NCBI GenBank assembly: GCA_017558115.1
Contig: JAFYWG010000034.1
Location: 1-43,593 of the forward strand
Reading direction: 5' to 3'
DNA length: 43,593 nt
Origin: Alistipes sp.
GTDB lineage: Bacteria; Bacteroidota; Bacteroidia; Bacteroidales; Rikenellaceae
Positions 1-5,912 of the stretch are shown here, one piece after another (position 1 is the first letter of the stretch; each line of letters begins with the position of its first letter). Position numbers and translations under genes: made by a program. The notes under the pieces are model-generated. The model was not told where the DNA came from, made no database searches, and saw nothing but the letters and a program-made list of their open reading frames with translations.

Positions 1-771
1 ACCGATGTATACAAGTTCTGCTATTCGGCAATTGACCTCACAACACTCTCATGTACCGACTCCGTGGAGTCTGTGCAGGCTTTTGTGCGCAAGGCGGTAG
101 ACTTCTACGAGAAGTATCCCCATATCCCTAACGTGGCATCTATCTGCGTCTACCCCTCATTCGTTGAGACTGTGGGCCTCGAGATTGACGGCACACCCAT
201 GCGAATAACAAGCGTAGCAGGTGCCTTCCCCGCATCGCAGAGCTTCGTAGAGGTAAAGGCCCTCGAGGTGGCTATGGCCATCGAGAATGGTGCAGACGAG
301 ATCGATATCGTCCTCAACCCCGGTATGATGCTCTCGGGCCATGAGGCAGAGGCTGCAAGCGAGGTGGAGCTGCTCCGCGAAGAGGCAGCAGATGTTGTCC
401 TCAAGGTCATCATCGAGTCGGGCGCGCTCAAGACCCCCGAACTTATCCGTCGTGCATCGCTCATCTCTATGTTTGCGGGTGCGGACTTCATCAAGACCTC
501 TACAGGTAAGATAGACGTAGCAGCAACGCCCGAGGCGGCATTTGTGATGTGTCACGCCATCAAGGACTACTACAACCTCACTGGCCGCAAGGTGGGCTTC
601 AAGGCTGCAGGTGGCGTTAAGACCCCCGAGGATGCAGCGCTCTACTACACCATCGTTGAGGAGATTCTCGGTGAGGAGTGGCTCACAACCGACCTCTTCC
701 GCATTGGTGCATCGTCAGCAGCAAATAATCTGATTTCAGCGATTGAGGATAAAGATATCAAATACTTTTAA
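1..771 (+). CDS. deoC: Deoxyribose-phosphate aldolase, 5' end cut by window
   Basis: Cytosolic class I aldolase that splits 2-deoxyribose 5-phosphate into acetaldehyde and glyceraldehyde 3-phosphate in deoxynucleoside breakdown. The frame is open from base 1 (reading TDVYKFCYSAIDLT), so the start lies upstream and 256 residues are visible. A GTG at 64 is internal and not the start. Family motifs seen are FIKTSTGK, which carries the Schiff-base lysine, and GFKAAGGVKT, which carries the second active-site lysine, plus the early IDLT segment typical of the barrel's first strand. The C-terminus ends naturally in IKYF. Its TAA stop (769-771) overlaps the left end of an inverted-repeat element (770-900). 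Identification is secure; the upstream context is not visible. Confidence 0.95.
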   Translation, partial: TDVYKFCYSAIDLTTLSCTDSVESVQAFVRKAVDFYEKYPHIPNVASICVYPSFVETVGLEIDGTPMRITSVAGAFPASQSFVEVKALEVAMAIENGADEIDIVLNPGMMLSGHEAEAASEVELLREEAADVVLKVIIESGALKTPELIRRASLISMFAGADFIKTSTGKIDVAATPEAAFVMCHAIKDYYNLTGRKVGFKAAGGVKTPEDAALYYTIVEEILGEEWLTTDLFRIGASSAANNLISAIEDKDIKYF

Positions 772-900
772 TTTGTTGTGATAAGCCGCAATCTGCGGCA
801 CATCCCTAAAAGTAAACCTCCCAAGGCTGTACCTCAAAGTACTATCCTTGGGAGGTCTCTTTTGTGATGCACCACATCTCACGACTTCTGACAACAAATT
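770..900 (+). repeat. Inverted-repeat element copy 1, abutting deoC stop
   Basis: A 131-base element bounded by perfect 10-base inverted ends, AATTTGTTGT (770-779) and ACAACAAATT (891-900); the similarity extends imperfectly inward for about 30 bases. Inside are a small hairpin, GCCGCA/TGCGGC (785-799), and an 11-base-pair stem, ACCTCCCAAGG/CCTTGGGAGGT (816-856), followed by CTCTTTT. The second stem looks like a rho-independent terminator for deoC. The stem's loop contains GTAC-6 bases-GTAC. The element starts inside the deoC stop codon. Other copies lie at 30649, 32942 and 36914. No transposase is nearby. Confidence 0.8.
816..863 (+). terminator. Terminator-like hairpin inside element copy 1
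   Basis: Perfect 11-base-pair stem (816-826 with 846-856), 19-base loop, then a pyrimidine/T-rich tail CTCTTTT. It lies 45 bases after the deoC stop, so it is well placed to end deoC transcription. Confidence 0.65.
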
Positions 901-919
901 GGTGTTGTCGCTTGGCGTT

Positions 920-1010
920 GTCATTCTGAACGCAGTGAAGAATCTCTCGGTGTGTGTTGACGTTCGACTGCTGTGCTATCACGAAGATCCTTCGCTTCGC
1001 TCAGGATGAC
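920..1010. repeat. Imperfect palindromic intergenic repeat
   Basis: The arm at 920-945 (GTCATTCTGAACGCAG then tgaagaatct) is the near reverse complement of the arm at 985-1010 (agatccttcgc then ttcgctcaggatgac), with about 39 bases between. Related arms of the form 'gtcatt..gag' and 'aatctc' occur at 25301-25415. This looks like a dispersed intergenic hairpin repeat. No coding sense was found. The surrounding 901-1160 stretch also holds a 9-base tandem array but no gene. Confidence 0.6.
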
Positions 1011-1056
1011 ATTCTGTGAGTGGGGGCTAAAGCTCAGCGCTCGACCGATCCAAATC

Positions 1057-1088
1057 ACCCTACAGACCCTACAGACCCCACAGAACCC
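1057..1088. repeat. Short 9-base tandem array (CCCTACAGA)
   Basis: About three and a half copies of a 9-base unit CCCTACAGA, the later copies degenerate, between the 920-1010 palindrome and the ribosomal-protein terminator. It has the same period as the arrays at 25252, 30713, 33092 and 37088 but a different unit sequence. No gene is visible here. Confidence 0.55.
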
Positions 1089-1169
1089 AGCCATCGACAA
1101 CGCCACTACTAATTACTCACTACTAATTATATTAACCCTTCTACGTTGCCCCCCCCCTCTAAAAACACC

Positions 1170-1193
1170 AAAGGCGGCTCGAAAGCCGCCTTT
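1170..1193 (-). terminator. Rho-independent terminator after the rpmB-rpmG-DUF4295 cluster
   Basis: Stem AAAGGCGGCT/AGCCGCCTTT with a four-base CGAA loop. On the minus strand it follows the last gene of the ribosomal cluster by about 30 bases. The symmetric A/T flanks mean it could also stop rightward transcription. Confidence 0.75.
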
Positions 1194-1225
1194 AGTATTA
1201 GTTCCCGAGGGAAGCTAATCCAAAA

Positions 1226-1384
1226 TTATTTCTGTGCGAAGAATGCCTTAATCTCCTCATCCTCCAAGATGTTCTGTGTCTGGAAAACGTAAGCACCAGT
1301 CTTCTCTGACTTAACCATCTTGATGCACTTTGTGTACTTCTTTGCGTTACCCGTTTTGAGGGTTGCAACTACTTTCTTTGCCAT
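1226..1384 (-). CDS. DUF4295 small basic protein (52 aa)
   Basis: A 52-residue lysine-rich protein beginning MAKKVVATLKTG and ending AFFAQK. Small proteins of this size and start are known in Bacteroidetes as DUF4295 and sit directly downstream of rpmG. That genomic position and its basic character suggest a ribosome-associated role, but no function is established and this is inference. It lies 20 bases after rpmG, the last gene of the cluster before the hairpin at 1170-1193. The ATG at 1384 is the only sensible start. Confidence 0.85.
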   Translation of the reverse strand: MAKKVVATLKTGNAKKYTKCIKMVKSEKTGAYVFQTQNILEDEEIKAFFAQK

Positions 1385-1404
1385 ACTTTACTGCTTAGTT
1401 AAAA

Positions 1405-1587
1405 TTACTTAATCTCACGGTGTAAAGTTACTCGCTTCAAGTAAGGATTGTACTTCTTACGCTCCAAACGGTCGGGAGTATTCTTCTTGTTCTTAGTGGT
1501 GATGTAGCGTGACATGCCTGCAACGCCGCTCTCCTTCTGCTCGGTGCACTCAAGGATCACCTGCACTCTGTTACCTTTCTTTGCCAT
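1405..1587 (-). CDS. rpmG: 50S ribosomal protein L33
   Basis: A 60-residue large-subunit protein. The order [14 protein letters not shown], then YITTKNKKN and the ending [11 protein letters not shown], matches L33. It has a single cysteine and lacks the two CxxC pairs, so it is the zinc-independent (C-minus) form. L28 upstream is likewise C-minus, so this ribosomal pair would not need zinc. It lies 16 bases after rpmB in the usual Bacteroidetes order rpmB-rpmG-DUF4295. Confidence 0.96.
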   Translation of the reverse strand: MAKKGNRVQVILECTEQKESGVAGMSRYITTKNKKNTPDRLERKKYNPYLKRVTLHREIK

Positions 1588-1603
1588 TTTCTGTTACCTT
1601 TTT

Positions 1604-1837
1604 TTAGTAAACCTTCTTTGCGGCCTTTGCCTCACGGAGTGCTACTGCAAGACCCTTCTTGTTAATTGTTTTGATGCCGGCTGCTGAAACCTTCAAAGTG
1701 ATCCAACGGCCCTCCTCCTCTGACCAAAAACGCTTTGTTCTCAAGTTTGGAGAGAACTTACGCTTGGTGCGGATGTGCGAGTGAGAAACGTTGTTACCCA
1801 CCATCGCTACCTTACCAGTGATTTCACAAACTTTCAT
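1604..1837 (-). CDS. rpmB: 50S ribosomal protein L28
   Basis: A 77-residue L28. MKVCEITGK, the segment [14 protein letters not shown] and the ending in AAKKVY are family-typical. It is the first gene of a three-gene cluster (rpmB, rpmG, DUF4295). A good Bacteroidetes promoter lies 46-75 bases upstream at 1883-1912. No CxxC zinc motifs are present, which is consistent with the C-minus form. Confidence 0.96.
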   Translation of the reverse strand: MKVCEITGKVAMVGNNVSHSHIRTKRKFSPNLRTKRFWSEEEGRWITLKVSAAGIKTINKKGLAVALREAKAAKKVY

Positions 1838-1882
1838 TGTACTTTATTTTTACCTTTCATGCCACCGTGGCACAAAAGCGCA

Positions 1883-1912
1883 CAAAGATACGCAAAATAT
1901 TTTATTCTGCAA
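1883..1912 (-). promoter_or_regulatory. Promoter of rpmB
   Basis: On the minus strand, TTG at the -33 position, a 19-base spacer and TATCTTTG at -7 (plus-strand complement 1883-1890) match the Bacteroidetes consensus. The leader to the ATG is about 45 bases. Confidence 0.75.
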
Positions 1913-1953
1913 GCATTTGCCCCATCCTTTTGATTTTTTATGGCAATAAAAGT

Positions 1954-1985
1954 GGGGGTAGTGAGCATTTTAGCCCGCTACCCCC
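1954..1985 (-). terminator. Hairpin, probable terminator of the pyrD-like/cinA/pncB operon
   Basis: Eight-base inverted repeat GGGGGTAG/CTACCCCC with a 16-base spacer. On the minus strand it is followed by ACTTTTATT. It lies downstream of the pncB region and upstream of the rpmB promoter. Confidence 0.5.
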
Positions 1986-2010
1986 GCATATATTATACTC
2001 ATTGTGGCCG

Positions 2011-2173
2011 TTACAGCATCACAGTAAGCACATATGCCTTGTCGCCAAGGCTTATCTCAATGCGATATGTTCCAGGCGCCCTAAATGGTCTCTACGCTAT
2101 CCACCTTTATATTGTCTCGCGCACATGCTGCCGCCATCGTTGCTACGAGTAGGTAAAGCAATACTCGTAGCAT
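2011..2173 (-). pseudogene. Frameshifted remnant of a small lipoprotein
   Basis: A minus-strand ATG at 2173, five bases after the pncB stop, starts MLRVLLYLLVATMAAACARDN, which has a lipoprotein signal with lipobox AAAC. The frame reaches TAG after 30 codons (2081-2083). In the next frame the sequence continues sensibly as APGTYRIEISLGDKAY and ends VLTVML at a TAA (2011-2013). This looks like one short lipoprotein of about 50 residues broken by a single-base indel. It could instead be a real 30-residue lipopeptide, or chance. A perfect 10-base inverted repeat (2142-2171) overlaps the start region. Confidence 0.35.
2142..2171. repeat. Perfect 10-base inverted repeat after pncB
   Basis: GCTACGAGTA (2142-2151) and TACTCGTAGC (2162-2171) with a 10-base loop, 7 bases from the pncB stop. 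On the minus strand no T-run follows, so it is a weak terminator at best; it may stabilise the 3' end of the pncB message. Confidence 0.55.
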
Positions 2174-2177
2174 ATAT

Positions 2178-3359
2178 TTATTGCTCGTTTTGTTTGTTTC
2201 CCTGGTTACGCAACAGGTAGCGATATACTGCAACCTCCTGGGGATCGCCCATCTCCTTGCCCTCCACGTCAGAGAGCTTCACACACAACTCCTTGGGCTT
2301 GCGTGAGTTAATTTGGCATGATGAGAGCTTCATGACGATGTTGCACGATGCGTGACCTGTGTCGCACGTGAGGTTTGTGCCGATGCCGAACATACACTTG
2401 ATGCGGCCCTCGCACGCCTTCTTAATCTGCACGCACTTCTCGAAGTTGAGCGAGTCGCTAAAGACTATAGACTTGGTCATGGGGTCGATGCCGAGCTCCT
2501 TGTAGCGGTTGATAGCCATGTCGATAAAGAGGATGGGGTCGCCCGAGTCGTGGCGCACACCGTCGAAGAGGCAGGCGTGCTTCTTCGAGAAGTTGTTGAA
2601 GAATACCTCCGAGCCGAAACTATCCGTGAGGGCTGTGCCGAGGTAGCCGTCGTAGACCTTAACCCAGTCCTCCATGGTGAGGTAGTTGGCATTACGTGGT
2701 CCACCATTCACCGCAGCAATGAACATGGGTAACTCGTGGGGGTATGTGCCTATCATCTTCATGTCTAACTCCATGGCGAGGTGACAGTTAGATGTGCCAG
2801 TGCAGCCACATGGGTTGTTCTTAAGGTGCTTAACTACCATGCGCTGAACGTCGTACGAGAAGCGGCGGCGTGTGCCGAAGTCCGAGAAGATAATATTGTT
2901 GTCGCGCGCTATCTGCTCCTTCTTTTCGAGGCGCTCGATCATAGCCTCAGCGTCGTAGCTGTTGCGTAGGTGGAAGAGCTCCGATACGGTGGCGAGGATG
3001 GGTATCTCGTAGAGCGTTACCTTATACATGTAGTCCGTAACGTTGATCTGAAGGTGGCGCTCCTCGTCGAGCCACACGTTAATCTTAGAAAAGTCGAAGT
3101 GGAAGCCCTTGAGCCACTCGAAGTAGTTCTGAGGGATATACTTGCAGTTGTGAATCATATACTGGAACTCATCCTCCGAGAGTGCTATGCGCTCCAAGGC
3201 CTTAAGTTCCGCCTTGAGGTCCTCGAGGAAATCATCGTCAAACTGCGTCTTTGCGCGGTCGTTGAAGGTGAACGTGCCTATCGCCTGTGGGTATAGCTTG
3301 AAGTAGGCGTAGGATGTAGTAAACTTGTAAAGGTCTGTGTCTAAGATTGAACGTATCAT
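2178..3359 (-). CDS. pncB: Nicotinate phosphoribosyltransferase
   Basis: A 393-residue enzyme that joins nicotinate with PRPP to give nicotinate mononucleotide in NAD salvage, in the cytosol. Family signatures are the N-terminal LDTDLYKFT, the central GTYPHELPMF with the histidine region that is phosphorylated in this family, FSDSLNFEK, and GIGTNLT near the phosphate site. Length is normal. It lies 19 bases downstream of cinA. CinA carries the PncC-type amidohydrolase domain, which makes nicotinate mononucleotide from nicotinamide mononucleotide. The pair therefore looks like a small NAD-recycling unit, which is an inference from adjacency. Confidence 0.95.
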   Translation of the reverse strand: MIRSILDTDLYKFTTSYAYFKLYPQAIGTFTFNDRAKTQFDDDFLEDLKAELKALERIALSEDEFQYMIHNCKYIPQNYFEWLKGFHFDFSKINVWLDEERHLQINVTDYMYKVTLYEIPILATVSELFHLRNSYDAEAMIERLEKKEQIARDNNIIFSDFGTRRRFSYDVQRMVVKHLKNNPCGCTGTSNCHLAMELDMKMIGTYPHELPMFIAAVNGGPRNANYLTMEDWVKVYDGYLGTALTDSFGSEVFFNNFSKKHACLFDGVRHDSGDPILFIDMAINRYKELGIDPMTKSIVFSDSLNFEKCVQIKKACEGRIKCMFGIGTNLTCDTGHASCNIVMKLSSCQINSRKPKELCVKLSDVEGKEMGDPQEVAVYRYLLRNQGNKQNEQ

Positions 3360-3378
3360 AGTTGTAGTTTTTTGTTTC

Positions 3379-4629
3379 TTAGTGTGTTAGGTTCTTGAGT
3401 TCGTTGTATAGCATCTCGATGGCATATGCCGAGGCGCGGCTGATGATCTGTCCGCGGTCGGTGCCGCAGTTGCGCAACGCAGCGATGGTCTTGGTGGGTG
3501 TCGCTACGGCCATCCATACTGTGTCCACGGGCTTTGCCTCGCTGCCACCGCCTGGGCCTGCAATACCCGTAGTGGCTATGGCATAGTCGGCATGCGCAGC
3601 TTTGCGCACTCCCTCGGCCATCTCGCGTGCCACCTGCTCGCTCACGGCGCCGTAGGCCTCGAGGCTCTCGTTGCTAACGTATATGATGTCGTGCTTTGCG
3701 GCGTTCGAGTAGCTCACCACGCCCGCCATGAAGTATGCCGAGGCGCCCGCCATGGCTGTGAACTTCGAGGCTATAGTGCCTCCCGTGCAGCTCTCGGCAA
3801 CGGCAAGGGTCTCGCCACGCGCTGTGAGTATGTCGTGTATCTGTGCCTCGACGGTGCTACCTTCATAGCCCACGATGTTGTCGCCGATGATGGTGTGTAG
3901 GGTGTCGAACTGCGCTCGAATCTCCGCCTCGGCAGCCTCACCCTCGACGTCGTATGCCGAGAGGCGTAGGCGCACCACGTTAGGTGCGGGAAGGTAGGCG
4001 AGGTGTAGGTGCTTGGGTAGTGCATCCTCCCATGCAGATATGCGCTCCGCGAGGATAGACTCGGGGATGCCGCGTGTGATGAGTGTGCGGTGTACGATAG
4101 CCTTAAGCTCGAAGCGCGCCTTCAGGCGTGGTACAACCTCGTCATCCATAAGGTGCTCCATCTCGAAGGGTACGCCAGGGAGTGAAACAACGACGCCACC
4201 ACGAGGTGTGTCGAACCACATGCCTGGTGCTGTGCCGTGGGCATTGTGTAGCACGGTGCAGCATGCGGGGAGCATCGCCTGACCGCGATTTAGGTCGGTG
4301 AAGGCTATGCCACGTCGCTCAAGTAGCCTGCGCACGTGCTCGCCCTCAGCCTCGTTGTATACAAGTTCGGAGTTGAAGATGCTCGCGAGGGTATGCTTGG
4401 TGATGTCATCCTTCGTGGGGCCGAGGCCGCCAGTGATGATGGTTATGTCACACTCCTCGATAGCACGCTCCACAGCCTCTGTGATAGCCTCGCGCGTGTC
4501 TCCTATTGAGAGCTTCGTGGCTATGGTGATGCCCGCAGCGTTGAGCTTGCGCGAGATAGAGGCGCTGTTTGTATCTACTATCTGGCCGATAAGTATCTCG
4601 TCGCCTATAGTTATTATCGTTGCTTTCAT
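3379..4629 (-). CDS. cinA: CinA: nicotinamide-nucleotide amidohydrolase family protein
   Basis: A 416-residue two-domain protein. The N-terminal molybdopterin-binding-like (COG1058) domain covers about residues 1-170 with IGDEILIGQIVDTN and GGLGPTKDD. The C-terminal PncC-like deamidase covers about residues 255-410 with AVAESCTGG and TGIAGPGGG. The C-terminal domain hydrolyses nicotinamide mononucleotide to nicotinate mononucleotide. The N-terminal domain in relatives has ADP-ribose pyrophosphatase activity. Its ATG overlaps the PyrD-like stop by four bases (ATGA), showing translational coupling, and pncB follows. The old name 'competence/damage-inducible' reflects other organisms; nothing here points to competence. 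Confidence 0.93.
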   Translation of the reverse strand: MKATIITIGDEILIGQIVDTNSASISRKLNAAGITIATKLSIGDTREAITEAVERAIEECDITIITGGLGPTKDDITKHTLASIFNSELVYNEAEGEHVRRLLERRGIAFTDLNRGQAMLPACCTVLHNAHGTAPGMWFDTPRGGVVVSLPGVPFEMEHLMDDEVVPRLKARFELKAIVHRTLITRGIPESILAERISAWEDALPKHLHLAYLPAPNVVRLRLSAYDVEGEAAEAEIRAQFDTLHTIIGDNIVGYEGSTVEAQIHDILTARGETLAVAESCTGGTIASKFTAMAGASAYFMAGVVSYSNAAKHDIIYVSNESLEAYGAVSEQVAREMAEGVRKAAHADYAIATTGIAGPGGGSEAKPVDTVWMAVATPTKTIAALRNCGTDRGQIISRASAYAIEMLYNELKNLTH

Positions 4630-5708
4630 TGCTCCGTAGTTGTCTCTGTATTAGGTGTTTCGGTGATCTCTGCGATCTCTTGTATCTCAGGTGTGTTGAG
4701 TAGTTTCGTTGTTGCCTTTAGTAGGCGCATGCCATTCTCGCGTAGGCCCGTGTTGAGTGCCACGAGCGATGCTCCAGCTTCGAGCATGCGCTTTATATCC
4801 TCGGGTTGCATCATGCCTCCCGAGCCGATGATGGGGTAGTTGTGCTCGGTCTTCTGGGCGATGTAGCGCACGGTCTCTATGGCCTTCTCGGTGAGCATAG
4901 CACCTGATACGGCACCTCCCGTTGTGCAACCCATCTCGCGAGCCATGGCGCTTGAGCCAGCCACGGCCTCTATGCCATCGAGGGGTGTTTCGATAAGGAT
5001 GTCGATGATGGCATCGAGCTCCTCGCGTGTGAGGTCGGGTGATACCTTGAGTAGTACGGGGCGGTAGTCGAGCTGACCGCGGCGGAACTCAAATAGTGGG
5101 TCTATAATTGCGCGTATCTCATCGGGTGTGCGAGGCTCGTAGGGCTTTGCCGATGTGGCACACGCAATGTTTATTACGAAGAAGTCGACATATTGATACA
5201 TGTTGCGGAATACGCGGAGGTACTCCTTGACTATATCCTCGGGGTGAGTAGATGTCATCTTCGATATGTTGCAGCCGATTACGAGGTGCTTGGTGTGCTT
5301 ACGGCGCTTGCGCACCTTACCTAAGGCGTGCTCCAATCCGAGGCTGGGGTATCCCGACCTGTCGAGGAGCGACTGCTTGCCCGATATACGCTTTAGGCGT
5401 GGGCGGGGTGTGCCAGGGTGGCGGCGCGACATAACCGAGCCTATCTCCACAAAACCGAAGCCCATTGCTCCGAGGTTTTGGAGGTTGTCGCCGTCGGGGT
5501 CGAAGCCTGCGGCTACGCCTATGGGGTTGCGGAATGTTAGGCCGAGCACCTGGGGGTGTGGCTCCTTGTTCTTGGGGGCATAGAGCATCTTCATCCACAT
5601 GCGACCCATGGGCATAGCGCCCGCAGCGCGCATCAGGCGCATGCGAAGGTTGTGTGCAACCTCTGCGGGTAGCACCGATAGTATATGCTGAAATAGTGAG
5701 ACTCTCAT
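4626..5708 (-). CDS. pyrD: PyrD-like dihydroorotate dehydrogenase with altered orotate site
   Basis: A flavoprotein with the fold and length (360 aa) of class 2 (quinone) dihydroorotate dehydrogenase: N-terminal helices, then NPIGVAAGF, GFGFVEIGSV, LKVSPDL with the FMN lysine, and IIGSGGM. However, positions that contact orotate in the E. coli enzyme differ. The LDKDG lysine is proline (FDPDGD), GFNN is GYPS, NISSPNT is NIACATS, and ATNTT is AVAGSS. The catalytic-base position is a cysteine. It may therefore act on another substrate, or be a strongly drifted PyrD. The start chosen is the ATG at 5708. The longer frame begins with a TTG at 5741 that lies inside the promoter -7 box. It is the first gene of the operon with cinA and pncB. 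Confidence 0.75.
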   Translation of the reverse strand: MRVSLFQHILSVLPAEVAHNLRMRLMRAAGAMPMGRMWMKMLYAPKNKEPHPQVLGLTFRNPIGVAAGFDPDGDNLQNLGAMGFGFVEIGSVMSRRHPGTPRPRLKRISGKQSLLDRSGYPSLGLEHALGKVRKRRKHTKHLVIGCNISKMTSTHPEDIVKEYLRVFRNMYQYVDFFVINIACATSAKPYEPRTPDEIRAIIDPLFEFRRGQLDYRPVLLKVSPDLTREELDAIIDILIETPLDGIEAVAGSSAMAREMGCTTGGAVSGAMLTEKAIETVRYIAQKTEHNYPIIGSGGMMQPEDIKRMLEAGASLVALNTGLRENGMRLLKATTKLLNTPEIQEIAEITETPNTETTTEQ

Positions 5709-5729
5709 TGTCGTAACTATATAATTATA

Positions 5730-5737
5730 CAAAGGTA
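5730..5737 (-). promoter_or_regulatory. Promoter -7 box of the PyrD-like operon
   Basis: On the minus strand, TACCTTTG lies 21 bases before the ATG at 5708. No clear TTG at 19 bases spacing was found, so the -33 side is weak. It overlaps codons of the longer open frame, which excludes a start at 5741. Confidence 0.6.
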
Positions 5738-5820
5738 GCAAAAAAAATTAGTAATGAGTAATTTGTAGTGGGTAATTTTGGGTTTGGAGGGTGTTTTTGC
5801 ATTAGTTAAGTGGCCAAAAT

Positions 5821-5868
5821 GTTCAAAAGGGTTCCAAAGAGTGATTTACCCTTTAGAACCCTTTGAAC
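5821..5868 (-). terminator. Inverted repeat, likely terminator of the 5913-8315 gene
   Basis: GTTCAAAAGGGTTC (5821-5834) pairs with GAACCCTTTGAAC (5856-5868), with one bulge and a 21-base spacer. It lies 45 bases downstream of the minus-strand barrel gene and is followed on that strand by ATTTTGG. Confidence 0.55.
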
Positions 5869-5912
5869 TTTTACGAACCTTTTATTCGTTGTTCAATGAA
5901 TATTACTCATTA

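Noticed and set aside
5708-5741. Upstream start for the PyrD-like gene
   Set aside because: The candidate TTG codon lies inside the promoter -7 box TACCTTTG, so it could not be in the transcript.
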